The notes beneath the pieces are model-generated. The model made no database searches. It was not told the origin of the DNA and saw only the letters and a list, made by a program, of their open reading frames with translations. From assembly GCA_017501465.1 (NCBI GenBank), contig JAFVWY010000018.1, forward strand, positions 141,829 through 205,828: 64,000 nt of DNA. Reading direction: 5' to 3'. Positions 16,643 to 25,699 of the stretch are shown here, piece by piece. Each line of letters starts with the position of its first letter. Position 1 is the stretch's first letter. This DNA comes from Bacilli bacterium. Lineage in GTDB: Bacteria; Bacillota_I; Bacilli_A; ML615J-28; CAG-313. The translations under genes and the position numbers were made by a program.

Positions 16643-17380
16643 ATGACCTTTGAACAATGGTTAAAAGAAATATATTTGAAATCAAATGGTAAACCTCTTT
16701 CAACTTCATCTGTAGAAAAATATAAACGTGGTCTATCAACGACTTCAATGGAAATGTTAAAAAAAGGAATAATAAGAAAACCATTAGAAGAAATGGAATT
16801 GATGGAATTAGACTTGGCCATATCAATTATAATGAATACTAAATCTTTTATAGATAAAGATATAAAAGGTGATAGAATGTATAGCAATTCTTTAAAAAGA
16901 TATCGCTGTTATGTTTATCATAATGCTGATTTTGGTAAGAAAGAAGTAGAAGAAATTGAAAACCTACAAAAAGATATAAAATTAACTGAAACTGAAAAAG
17001 AAACACTAATTAAAGCAAGAAAGGGACAAGGTTTATTTAGAGATAAGCTAAAAGAAAAATATAACAATAGATGTATCATTACTGATATTAATATTTCGCA
17101 GGTATTAATAGCGAGTCACATTAAACCATGGGCTGTTTCAAATAATGAAGAAAGATTATCAGTTGATAATGGATTACTTCTTTCTGCGACTTTTGATAGA
17201 TTATTTGATAGTGGATTAATTACGTTTAAGAAAGATGGTACCATATTAATATCTAATTTAATTAGTAAAGATAATATAGAAAAACTACATTTAAAAGAAG
17301 GTCAAGTATATGATATTAAATATAATCCTGATATGGATGAATATTTAACTTATCATAACGATGTTATTTTTGTAAGATAG
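16643..17380 (+). CDS. HNH endonuclease, restriction component
   Basis: 245 residues. The C-terminal half is an HNH domain: C144 and the CIITDI strand, the ASHIKPW motif with catalytic-type H159, then NGLLLSATFDRLFDSGLITF with the conserved Asn and Asp residues. This matches the HNH_2 type found in type II restriction enzymes. The N-terminal half is a helical region with a possible target-recognition or oligomerisation role (KPLSTSSVEKYKRGLSTTS). It is three bases after the previous gene and completes a methyltransferase-ATPase-X-Y-nuclease operon. The likely activity is double-strand cleavage of DNA lacking the cognate cytosine methylation. Confidence 0.85.
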   Translation: MTFEQWLKEIYLKSNGKPLSTSSVEKYKRGLSTTSMEMLKKGIIRKPLEEMELMELDLAISIIMNTKSFIDKDIKGDRMYSNSLKRYRCYVYHNADFGKKEVEEIENLQKDIKLTETEKETLIKARKGQGLFRDKLKEKYNNRCIITDINISQVLIASHIKPWAVSNNEERLSVDNGLLLSATFDRLFDSGLITFKKDGTILISNLISKDNIEKLHLKEGQVYDIKYNPDMDEYLTYHNDVIFVR

Positions 17381-17407
17381 TATAAATAATATAAAAAGGA
17401 GAAAAAA

Positions 17408-17833
17408 ATGGCAAAATTAGTATATGGAAAGAGAAATAAATTAAATTTTCGAGATTATGGGGAATTTTATAAAGCATATGGCTTTTTATGTAATTCTTCA
17501 AAACATAGTTTAAAAGTAATGCTGGAGTATAATGCAAGAAGCGGTGCTTGGGGAAATGAAGGGCGAATATTATTATATAAACATAGTACTACACATTACA
17601 CACCTCTTCCTCAAGCCTTTTATAATAAGCTAACAGCAGGAAGAGGAAGAATAATTAATAGAATTAATTGTAATGAATATGTTTTAGAATTGTATCAACA
17701 TTATGGCTTTTCTGTTTCTAATACAATTAATGGAATAACTCCATCGAATTTGACACCTCCATCATTACAAGATGCATTAACTTATGTTCCAGTGGCATAT
17801 CAAAATGATTTTTTGCAAGGATATAATATGTAG
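17408..17833 (+). CDS. Hypothetical protein at the end of the HNH operon
   Basis: 141 residues, start supported by AAGGAG seven bases upstream. It is a soluble, aromatic-rich protein with motifs such as LEYNARSGAWGNEGRI and YTPLPQAFYNKL and no recognised domain. It lies 28 bases after the HNH gene and just before the strong terminator, so it is probably the last gene of that operon. It could be a regulator, an immunity partner or an unrelated passenger; the sequence does not tell. Confidence 0.55.
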   Translation: MAKLVYGKRNKLNFRDYGEFYKAYGFLCNSSKHSLKVMLEYNARSGAWGNEGRILLYKHSTTHYTPLPQAFYNKLTAGRGRIINRINCNEYVLELYQHYGFSVSNTINGITPSNLTPPSLQDALTYVPVAYQNDFLQGYNM

Positions 17834-17860
17834 CTATTATAAAACCTAGATGGGTCAATA

Positions 17861-17897
17861 AAATCTATTAGTGAATCAGACTAATAGATTTTTTTTA
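17861..17897 (+). terminator. Strong terminator of the m5C/GHKL/HNH operon
   Basis: Perfect 12-bp stem AAATCTATTAGT/ACTAATAGATTT around a seven-base loop, followed by more T. Confidence 0.9.
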
Positions 17898-17954
17898 ATT
17901 CTTTTTATTAATGTTGAGTAATTTTGTATAATTCTTTATTTTTTTATCGAAATA

Positions 17955-17963
17955 TGTTATAAT
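17955..17963 (+). promoter_or_regulatory. Extended -10 promoter of the fused methyltransferase
   Basis: TGTTATAAT, in the same AAATATGTTATAAT context as the promoter at 11,715. Confidence 0.65.
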
Positions 17964-17996
17964 TATGTAAAGTTTTTATGAAAGGAGAATATCACT

Positions 17997-20501
17997 ATGA
18001 ATACATATATAAGTTTATTTAGTAGTGCTGGGGTTGGTTGCTATGGTTTTAAAATGGAAAATTTTGAATGTATTGCAACAAATGAATTAATAGAGCGTAG
18101 ATTAAATGTTCAAAAACATAATAAGAAATGCAAATATGAATCAGGTTATATATGCGGTGATATTACTCAAGACGAAATAAAAGAATCACTTTACAAAGAA
18201 ATTAAATTTTGGAAAACAAATGAAAATTTAAAAAGAGTAGATGTTGTTATTGCTACTCCTCCTTGTCAAGGAATGTCAGTAGCAAATCATAAAAAGAATG
18301 ATAAAGAGATTATAAGAAATTCATTAGTTGTTGAGTCAATAAAAATAATTAAAGAAATTAATCCTAAATTTTTTATATTTGAAAATGTTCCTGCCTTTAT
18401 GAAAACAATATGTACCGATATAGATGGGCAAGATAAATTAATTTCTGAAGCAATTGAAAATAATTTGGGAGAACTATATTCATATAGTGCTAAAGTAATA
18501 AATTTTAAGAACTTTGGAGCATGTTCTAGTAGATCAAGAACTGTTGTGATAGGTGTGTCAAAAGAATTGGTAGATGACATTGGGCCTGCCGAATTATATC
18601 CTATTTATAGAGAAGAAACAACATTACGCGAAACAATAGGGCATTTAAAAAGTTTAACAATAATGGGTGAAATTGATGAAAATGATATATACCATGCTTT
18701 TAGAGAATACCCAGAACGTATGAGAGCGTGGATAACAGATTTAAACGAGGGTGAATCTGCTTTTGATAATGTCGATGATAGTAAAAAACCACATCAAATT
18801 GTTGGTGGTAAAATGGTAATTAATCAAAGGAAAAATGCTGATAAGTATACTAGAACTTATTGGGATAAAGTTGGACCATGTGTTCATACAAGAAACGATC
18901 AATTAGCAAGTCAAAATACAATTCATCCATCAGATGATCGCGTGTTTAGTATAAGAGAATTAATGTTGATGATGACTGTTCCATATGAATTTAAATGGAG
19001 CGAGTATGATTTAGAATATTTGAATAATCTTTCATTGAGTAAAAAGAAACAATACTTAAAAAAAGAAGAAATCAAAATTAGACAATCATTAGGTGAAGCC
19101 GTTCCAACGATTATATTTAAGGAGATTGCAGCAAACATTAAAATCAAATTAAATAAACCTAAAGTAAAAAAAAACACAATTAATCAATTGATAGAAAAAT
19201 ATCAGGATTTAAATACTGAAGATTTAATAGATTTTATAAAGAATAATCCACTAGACCTATCAATATCGACTCTAAGCAAAATAGCAGAAATGGCTAATAC
19301 AAAAAGAACTGATAATGGTGCATTTTATACTAACAAAGAGTTAATCACGAAGATGATGGAAACACTTAAACTATCAGATAAAGAAGAGATTAATGTTTTA
19401 GAACCATCTGTTGGAGTTGGGAACTTTATACCATTTATTATTGATAAGTTTAATGATAAAAAATTAAATATAGATGTTATTGATGTAGATGAAAATAGTG
19501 TGAAAATTGCCAAGGTCTTAATGGATAAATATAACATTCCTAAAAATGTAGAGATTAATTATATTGTTGATGATTTCTTAACACACAAATTTGATAAACA
19601 TTATGATTATATAATTGGAAATCCACCGTTTGTTAAAATAAAAGATGCAAAATTGTTAAAGCAATATAGAAAACATTGTAAAAATTCAGATGCTACAAAT
19701 ATATGCTCATACTTTTTAGACAAAACTGTAGAATTAGCTGATTCAATTGCTATAGTATTTCCAAAGTTTATTTTAAATACACCAGAGTATATTAGAACTA
19801 GAGACTATTTAAAAAAATTGAATGTAGAATGTATTATTGATTTTGGTGAAAAGGGTTTTCCTGGGGTATTAATTGAAACAATTGCTCTTTTTATTAATCT
19901 AAATACTAAACCTAATAATACAAGAATAATTTCATTAACTAATAATATAGATATAATACAAAAGCAAAATTATATAATGGATTTTAAATTACCATACTGG
20001 ATAATTTATAGAAACGAATATTTTGATATGGTATGGAAAAAATTAGAATTCAATGTATTTGATGTTTTTAGAGATAGACAAATCACAAATTCATTAATGA
20101 ATGATAAAAAAGGTTATAGAGTAATAAAATCAAGAAATATTCAAAAAGATGGATCAATCGTTGATATACCTAACTATGACTCATATGTTGAGAAAGATAT
20201 TGCAATAAATTTAGCGATATATGATTATTTAGAACGAGATGATGTTTACTTGACACCGAATATGACTTATTATCCTAGAGTTATCAAAAAGCCAAGAGGT
20301 GTATTAGTTAATGGGTCAGTTGCAATATTAATTCCAAAAACTAACATTGAATTAACTAAAGAACAATGTGATTATTTCTCATCAGAAGAGTATTGGAACT
20401 TTTATGGAATAGCTCGTAATTATCAAACTAGATCCCTTAATGTCGATTCATGTTCAGTATATTTCTATGGATTATTAAAACAAGGAGAAGAAAATGATTA
20501 A
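17997..20501 (+). CDS. Bifunctional m5C plus m6A DNA methyltransferase (fusion)
   Basis: 834 residues with ribosome site AAAGGAGAA. The N-terminal half is a C5 methyltransferase: LFSSAGVGCYGF (motif I variant, lacking the usual FxGxGG), TPPCQGMS with catalytic C90, FENVPAF (VI), SSRSRTVVIG (VIII) and LGEAVPTIIF (X-like). After a linker at about 390-425 the C-terminal half is an adenine methyltransferase: GAFYTNKELI, VLEPSVGVGNF (I), and NPPFVKI with N542 (IV), like Eco57I/Alw26I-type enzymes. One protein that marks both cytosine and adenine suits an asymmetric type IIS site where each strand needs a different mark. It overlaps the nuclease gene by eight bases. Both halves look intact. Confidence 0.88.
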   Translation: MNTYISLFSSAGVGCYGFKMENFECIATNELIERRLNVQKHNKKCKYESGYICGDITQDEIKESLYKEIKFWKTNENLKRVDVVIATPPCQGMSVANHKKNDKEIIRNSLVVESIKIIKEINPKFFIFENVPAFMKTICTDIDGQDKLISEAIENNLGELYSYSAKVINFKNFGACSSRSRTVVIGVSKELVDDIGPAELYPIYREETTLRETIGHLKSLTIMGEIDENDIYHAFREYPERMRAWITDLNEGESAFDNVDDSKKPHQIVGGKMVINQRKNADKYTRTYWDKVGPCVHTRNDQLASQNTIHPSDDRVFSIRELMLMMTVPYEFKWSEYDLEYLNNLSLSKKKQYLKKEEIKIRQSLGEAVPTIIFKEIAANIKIKLNKPKVKKNTINQLIEKYQDLNTEDLIDFIKNNPLDLSISTLSKIAEMANTKRTDNGAFYTNKELITKMMETLKLSDKEEINVLEPSVGVGNFIPFIIDKFNDKKLNIDVIDVDENSVKIAKVLMDKYNIPKNVEINYIVDDFLTHKFDKHYDYIIGNPPFVKIKDAKLLKQYRKHCKNSDATNICSYFLDKTVELADSIAIVFPKFILNTPEYIRTRDYLKKLNVECIIDFGEKGFPGVLIETIALFINLNTKPNNTRIISLTNNIDIIQKQNYIMDFKLPYWIIYRNEYFDMVWKKLEFNVFDVFRDRQITNSLMNDKKGYRVIKSRNIQKDGSIVDIPNYDSYVEKDIAINLAIYDYLERDDVYLTPNMTYYPRVIKKPRGVLVNGSVAILIPKTNIELTKEQCDYFSSEEYWNFYGIARNYQTRSLNVDSCSVYFYGLLKQGEEND

Positions 20502-21720
20502 TCAATCTCAAGTCGAACAATTTATAAACTCGAAAAATTATGATATTAGAATAAGTGGAAATGCAAGATGGATCGATCAAAAATGTACTCCTGATGTTTT
20601 ATGGTCAATTTCAGATTTTATTTTAAATTATGTTGATAATGTAAATGAACAATTTACTGTTGCGGATATATGGACAAGTGATTATGCAAAATTAACAATT
20701 GCTGAGACTTATTCTAAACCTGGAATTGATGAAAAAACTGCTGAGAATGAATATGATAAAGTTTTTTCTCAACCAATAAACTTATTATGCTATGCTGGGA
20801 TATTAGAAGATATTAGCCTTACATCACGCCATCTATACAAAGTTATAAATAGAGAAATTTTAGAATATATTGCAAGAAATGATATTTTTTCCCTTAGGTT
20901 TTTACAATTGTACATTGAAAAAGTATTAAAAGACAGTGGTATTTACCATTATTTTCAAAGTTTTTTTGATAATCAAGATAATACACATTATAATCAGTTA
21001 AAAAACGTATTTATAGAATTTTACCATATGTATACTCCTGTAAAAAAAGATCTTGAGCCCAAACGAATTTTTACAAAAGTAGTAAATCCATTGGCATTTA
21101 AATATTTAAAAAAAGGTTCTGAAAGAGGCAGGATGTCAAAAGACTTAATTAATAGGTCTGATATGATGTATAATAGAGATAATTTTAGAGATGTATATTT
21201 AGGTAAGCCTAAAGGCGTAACTAGACAAGAATGGTTACAAAGTCATCCAGATATTGATATGAGAACAGGTTATTTTGAACAAATGATGAATAAAGCTAAA
21301 AAAGTTATTAAAGATAGCACGATTAATTTTAGAAATAATGTTTCAGAATTAACTCAATTTAGTATAAATCATGATGATTATAATCCTGCAACACAGTTAC
21401 ATCATATTTTTCCTAAAAATGAGTTTCCCGAAATTATGCACTATTTGGAAAATATGATTGCAATTACTCCAAACCAACATTATGGATTTGCACATCCAAA
21501 CAATAATACAAATATAATTGATGTTGGAGCACAGAAAGAATTATTATTGGTGAAAGTTGAAAGTATACAATTAAATCTATCTAATAATGCAGAAGAAGAA
21601 ATTTATGAATTTGATAATTTGCTATATGTTCTTTGTGTTGGATTAGAAGATTCGAATATAATGAAGATTAAAAACGGTGATTATATCGACGTTATACAAG
21701 CCATAAATGCTCATTATTAA
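20494..21720 (+). CDS. HNH restriction endonuclease partner of the fused methyltransferase
   Basis: 408 residues, with AAGGAGAAG upstream of the ATG. The C-terminal third has an HNH/beta-beta-alpha-metal site: QLHHIFPKNEF (H303, H304), then LENMIAITPNQHYGFAHP supplying the Asn and distal His. The N-terminal 250 residues have no recognised domain and likely hold target recognition (for example FLQLYIEKVLKDSGIYHYF). The pairing with a double-specificity methyltransferase recalls Alw26I/Eco31I/Esp3I-type IIS systems, whose nucleases also use HNH, but this protein is shorter and the relation is unproven. Confidence 0.8.
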   Translation: MINQSQVEQFINSKNYDIRISGNARWIDQKCTPDVLWSISDFILNYVDNVNEQFTVADIWTSDYAKLTIAETYSKPGIDEKTAENEYDKVFSQPINLLCYAGILEDISLTSRHLYKVINREILEYIARNDIFSLRFLQLYIEKVLKDSGIYHYFQSFFDNQDNTHYNQLKNVFIEFYHMYTPVKKDLEPKRIFTKVVNPLAFKYLKKGSERGRMSKDLINRSDMMYNRDNFRDVYLGKPKGVTRQEWLQSHPDIDMRTGYFEQMMNKAKKVIKDSTINFRNNVSELTQFSINHDDYNPATQLHHIFPKNEFPEIMHYLENMIAITPNQHYGFAHPNNNTNIIDVGAQKELLLVKVESIQLNLSNNAEEEIYEFDNLLYVLCVGLEDSNIMKIKNGDYIDVIQAINAHY

Positions 21721-21744
21721 ATTAATTAATTTAACTAAATTAAC

Positions 21745-21834
21745 AAAGAACAATATTGAATTTTATTTTTTATAAAATAATTTATAGTGATATAAAAATT
21801 ATACTTATCTCGTATTCAAATATTGTTCTTTTTT
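21745..21834 (+). terminator. Long inverted repeat acting as possible terminator
   Basis: AAAGAACAATATTGAA (21745-21760) pairs with TTCAAATATTGTTCTTT (21815-21831) around a 54-base AT-rich loop, and T residues follow. The stem is strong but the loop is unusually long. Confidence 0.55.
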
Positions 21835-21930
21835 ATTGATCTAAAGAAGTATTAACGATGTTAATACATACATTTATAGAAATAAGTTAATCAAAGTATA
21901 TGTAAATATTTTAATTTATGGAGAAATAAT

Positions 21931-22245
21931 ATGATAATATATGAAAGTTCGCTCAACAATTTTATTTATAATTGTAATATGACGCAAATTGTAGAGGACA
22001 TTCAAAAGGGATTACTTTTATCTGGTTTTAACATTGGTAATCAAAGAGAAATAGATTCATAGAAAGAATCATTGTCACTCGTTGCAAGCGCATTAGACAA
22101 AGATGATATATCGAAAGACATTAATGTAGCTATCGAATATAAATTAGATGTTACAAGCAATAGAATAGATCTATTAATATATGGAAAAAATTTCAATGAT
22201 GAGGATAATTTAGTTGTTGTTGAACTTAAACAATGGAGCGTATGA
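21931..22245 (+). pseudogene. Truncated DUF2075-type helicase N-terminus
   Basis: From ATG 21931 it reads MIIYESSLNNFIYN, the usual start of a DUF2075 (Schlafen-related) helicase. A TAG (22060-22062) falls where the family has SWxxSL, and then IAIEY-like AIEYKLDVTSNRIDLLIYG and VVVELKQW follow, the PD-(D/E)xK-like N-terminal domain. It breaks off at 22245 before any helicase motif. The stop plus truncation show a dead relic. Confidence 0.7.
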
Positions 22246-22811
22246 TAATCAAACAATTAAAAATCATTGGGGGAAAAATAGAACCAGGAGAAACAAAATA
22301 AGAAGCATTATTAAGAGAAATAAAAGAAGAATTAAATTGTAATATAAATATTGAAAAATTTATTACAACTATTAATCATGAATATAATACATTTTCATTA
22401 ACAATGCATATATATTTATGTAGCTTAAGAGATGATGAACCAATTCTTTTAGAACATAAATCTGCTATATAGTGTGATAGAGATAAATTAAAGGAATTGG
22501 ATTTTGTAGAAGCATATTATAATTTTTTAGATAAAATTAAAAAAATTATTGACGCACAAAGAGATATTGATGAAATAAATAATGTATTAAATGATATTGA
22601 TTATTTTCACATTAAATCAGATGAAATATATGAAAGAATTAATAGCAATAAAGAATATACAATTTATATTAAAATAATGAAAAATAAATTTAACATGAAT
22701 GGGAATAATCAGTTTAAAGTACTAGATTATAGATTTAAAAGAGAAGTGTTTAAAATGTTTATTGCAAGCATAAATTTATATATTACAAAAGAAATAATTG
22801 ATACAAAATAA
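22242..22811 (+). pseudogene. Nudix (MutT-like) hydrolase relic with two in-frame stops
   Basis: One continuous frame holds a Nudix box: GGKIEPGETK, then TAA (22299-22301), then EALLREIKEEL, which fits Gx5Ex7REUxEE apart from the stop. Further on it reads LEHKSAI, a TAG (22470-22472), and CDRDKLKELDF, as in MutT-type (8-oxo-dGTP) enzymes where Trp is usual. About 100 codons of unrelated helical sequence follow to 22811. The N-terminal 25 or so residues of the fold are missing because it abuts the DUF2075 fragment. Confidence 0.65.
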
Positions 22812-22817
22812 AATCTA

Positions 22818-22930
22818 TTCTATGTTAAAAATGAATTAAAAGTACTAAAAGAATATAAGAAGAATTACTTCATATATAGAGTATATGGTGCAAAATAGTT
22901 ATATTTTAAATTCGATAGAGCAGTAAGATG
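22818..22930 (+). pseudogene. Decayed C-terminal DUF3883 (NOV-like) fragment
   Basis: A short frame reads FYVKNELKVLKEYKKNYF then IYRVYGAK, and after a TAG LYFKFDRAV. The order NE...Y...YRVY is the usual end of DUF3883 domains found in defence helicases and McrB-like proteins. It is too short for certainty and clearly non-functional. The remaining bases to 23,200 contain only a terminator. Confidence 0.4.
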
Positions 22931-22993
22931 TATATAAGATAATTTTAATAGTAGATCCTGTTACTTATATGGCTAGGTATAAGTATAGTTAAG

Positions 22994-23020
22994 AGCTGGA
23001 ATATATTGTCCGGCTTTTTC
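22994..23020 (+). terminator. Terminator
   Basis: AGCTGGA (22994-23000) pairs with TCCGGCT (23009-23015, one G-U), followed by a T run. Confidence 0.7.
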
Positions 23021-23217
23021 AATTTATTGTAAAATAATGCATTCTTCAAAACCAATTTAGAATGTAGTATTAGACTTTAACTTCAAAATAGAGTAAATGC
23101 TAGGGATTTATAGAACAAATAAATGGAAAAATTTTGGAATATAGTATTTTAAATTTGATAAAATATGACATAATTCTATTAGTTATTTGTTTAATGCTTT
23201 CAAATTTTCTAAAATTA

Positions 23218-23226
23218 TGTTATAAT
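23218..23226 (+). promoter_or_regulatory. Extended -10 promoter of the five-gene operon
   Basis: TGTTATAAT, 38 bases before the ATG at 23264; no other promoter is seen until after the operon. Confidence 0.65.
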
Positions 23227-23263
23227 AAATTATGAATAATTATTAAGATGAATGGGTGTTATT

Positions 23264-25699
23264 ATGAATTCATTAGAAAAAAATAATGTTAAATTACTTA
23301 ATTTGGTCGAAAAGGGTCATTCTTTTAGACAAATAAATAGGTTTTTAGAATCTAAGATTAATAATGATATTACTGAAGTGGATTTTTTTGAGATATTGGG
23401 AGATACCCCAATGATTCATAAAATTGTCATTGACTTTAAAGACTTGGATTATTCTTATTATTCTATTTATTGTTTGTTATTTTTTGATATTAATATGATA
23501 ACAGTTGAAAAATTAAAACTTGATTATAACAATTTAAAAGATTTATCAATGCACATTGAATTATTAGAAGAAATGGGATATCAACAACGAACTATCGAAA
23601 AAATAGTTAATGCATTAAATGAACTAGGTTTGAATTATTGTGGTGATGTTAAGAACACAGTATTAAGGATTATTACTGAGAAACAACCGATTCAAAATAA
23701 TCAATTAAAGAATATAGTTTTAAATAGTTTCAACAACTTAAATGCAAAAATATATGATGAAGTTATTAATGATTTGATAACTGATGGGTTAATTATATTA
23801 ACGATAAATGGATATAAAATTCCCTTTGTTTCTATACATTCTTTTTTTGAAAAAAATAAAGATCAAAAAAATTTAATTGTTTATGAAAAGTTGCAGGGGA
23901 AAACTCTTCAAGAGATTGCTGATGAAAGAAATGTTTCTCGTGAGAGAATTAGACAAATTATTGAGAATACAATAATTAAATATCCTAAGTTTAAAGATGA
24001 AGATAAATATTTTTCAATTTTGTCAGAGTATTCTTTTTGCAAAGAAGATATGGAAATACTTGATTTTGATCTTTCATTGATGAATTATGTTTGTTTAAAA
24101 CATAAATTCAAAGCAAATAAAAATGTGATAGATTATTTAATTGAAAATAATTTATATCAGTATGATTACTCAAAAAAATTGTTTTCAAAATATAATGTTG
24201 TCGTGATTGATAAAGAAATAATTCAACTAAATTTTCTTTCACTGTTTAAAAAATATTTGTATGCAAAAAAAATACATAATTTTGATTTATTGCTAATTAA
24301 AGAAGATTTTAATCAGTATGTTCTAGATAAAGGTATTGATTCTAAAGAATGTTTAATTGGAGACGATATTGAAGAAAAGTCTAGAAAATTAATAAATTCT
24401 GAAAACTTTGTAAACATAAAGAAATTTAATTTTATAGTTTTTGACATAAATGATTTATCTTATGAGTTCTTATCATTAACTAATGATTTTCTAGATTCAT
24501 TCAGAGGTTATGGCTCTGTTGAGATTTTCTATAAAAATAATAAAAAATTATGTCAAAGCAATCATATTTTTAATGAAAATGATTTGTTTGGAATACTTAA
24601 ACGTTTATATTTTGATGAGAAAAAAGATAAGATAATTTTTATACGCACTCCAATTATAATAGAAAAAGGTGTGGATAAAAATGCTTATATAGAAAATATG
24701 ATATTAGATATGGATTTACCATGTACAGTCGATGCTTATGTTAAATATGTCTGTGGTGTAACTTGTTTAAAATATAATACGTTTATGAGTTCATTTAGTC
24801 ACATTATAAATAAATATAAAAATGTTGATGGTTTGATCACGTTAGATGATGATTATAGTTCTGAAGAAGAAGTTTGTTTAAGAAAATTATTAAATGATCA
24901 AATATGTATAGGCTATGATTATTATAGTCTTGCAACAAAAAGATTATTTAAAGAGAGAAGTTATGTTTTTAATAATGCAAACATTCTTCGTAAATTTGGT
25001 TATATTTTAACTAATACAACTATATATAAAGATATATATACGTCAAGAAAGTTAGCTGTTAAAGAAGCTTTAAAAAGAATGGGACATTTATTGAGTGAAG
25101 GAGAAGTAAATAAAATTTGTAACTCAGAATACTTGGTGTACAAATTATATGATGCTATTGATGAATGTTTTGTTATAAAGCTTTCAGATAATAAATATCT
25201 AAATAATGTTGCAAGAGGACAACAACATATTTTCCAAAGTATGAAGCAAACTTTTGATTCTTTTTTTGAAAAAGATAAAATATATACGCTAGATAAAGTA
25301 ATTAAATCATTATCATTTAGACAAATTATTGATAAAAATGAAGATTATAAGTGCATTTTGAATGTATTTAATGAAAGAGATGTAATCCGCTTTTTATTAA
25401 AAACAAATAGAAATTTTTCTTGTGTAGAATCATTTGGAAGTTTTGTTTTTTCTAAAGGCGAGTTATCATTAAAAAAGATTTTAGAAAAAATAATATCACA
25501 ATATAAGGTTTTAGATAAGAATGAGTTTTATGAAATCTTATATGATGAATATGGAATAGATAAAAAATTTTCAAATAATGAACTTTCTGACTTTGGTTTT
25601 TATTGCCCATTCATGTCGGAAAAGATATATTTAAATGCGGAAATTTATGAAATAGATATGAAGGAGTATTTTAATGAGAGTATTGGATTTAACGATTAA
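23264..25699 (+). CDS. Large protein with a sigma-70 region 4-like HTH, first gene of the five-gene cassette
   Basis: 811 residues from ATG 23264, preceded by a weak GGGTG. Near residues 205-240 it has a sigma region 4-type helix-turn-helix: GKTLQEIADERNVSRERIRQIIE, with the RERIRQI recognition helix typical of primary sigma factors. No region 2 is visible, so it is not a sigma factor. The remaining 550 residues look like several winged-helix-sized helical units (for example KKILEKIISQYKVLDKNEFYEIL at the end) with no enzymatic motif. It could regulate the cassette or recognise DNA for it. Its 3' end overlaps the ParB-like gene by 26 bases. Confidence 0.7.
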   Translation: MNSLEKNNVKLLNLVEKGHSFRQINRFLESKINNDITEVDFFEILGDTPMIHKIVIDFKDLDYSYYSIYCLLFFDINMITVEKLKLDYNNLKDLSMHIELLEEMGYQQRTIEKIVNALNELGLNYCGDVKNTVLRIITEKQPIQNNQLKNIVLNSFNNLNAKIYDEVINDLITDGLIILTINGYKIPFVSIHSFFEKNKDQKNLIVYEKLQGKTLQEIADERNVSRERIRQIIENTIIKYPKFKDEDKYFSILSEYSFCKEDMEILDFDLSLMNYVCLKHKFKANKNVIDYLIENNLYQYDYSKKLFSKYNVVVIDKEIIQLNFLSLFKKYLYAKKIHNFDLLLIKEDFNQYVLDKGIDSKECLIGDDIEEKSRKLINSENFVNIKKFNFIVFDINDLSYEFLSLTNDFLDSFRGYGSVEIFYKNNKKLCQSNHIFNENDLFGILKRLYFDEKKDKIIFIRTPIIIEKGVDKNAYIENMILDMDLPCTVDAYVKYVCGVTCLKYNTFMSSFSHIINKYKNVDGLITLDDDYSSEEEVCLRKLLNDQICIGYDYYSLATKRLFKERSYVFNNANILRKFGYILTNTTIYKDIYTSRKLAVKEALKRMGHLLSEGEVNKICNSEYLVYKLYDAIDECFVIKLSDNKYLNNVARGQQHIFQSMKQTFDSFFEKDKIYTLDKVIKSLSFRQIIDKNEDYKCILNVFNERDVIRFLLKTNRNFSCVESFGSFVFSKGELSLKKILEKIISQYKVLDKNEFYEILYDEYGIDKKFSNNELSDFGFYCPFMSEKIYLNAEIYEIDMKEYFNESIGFND

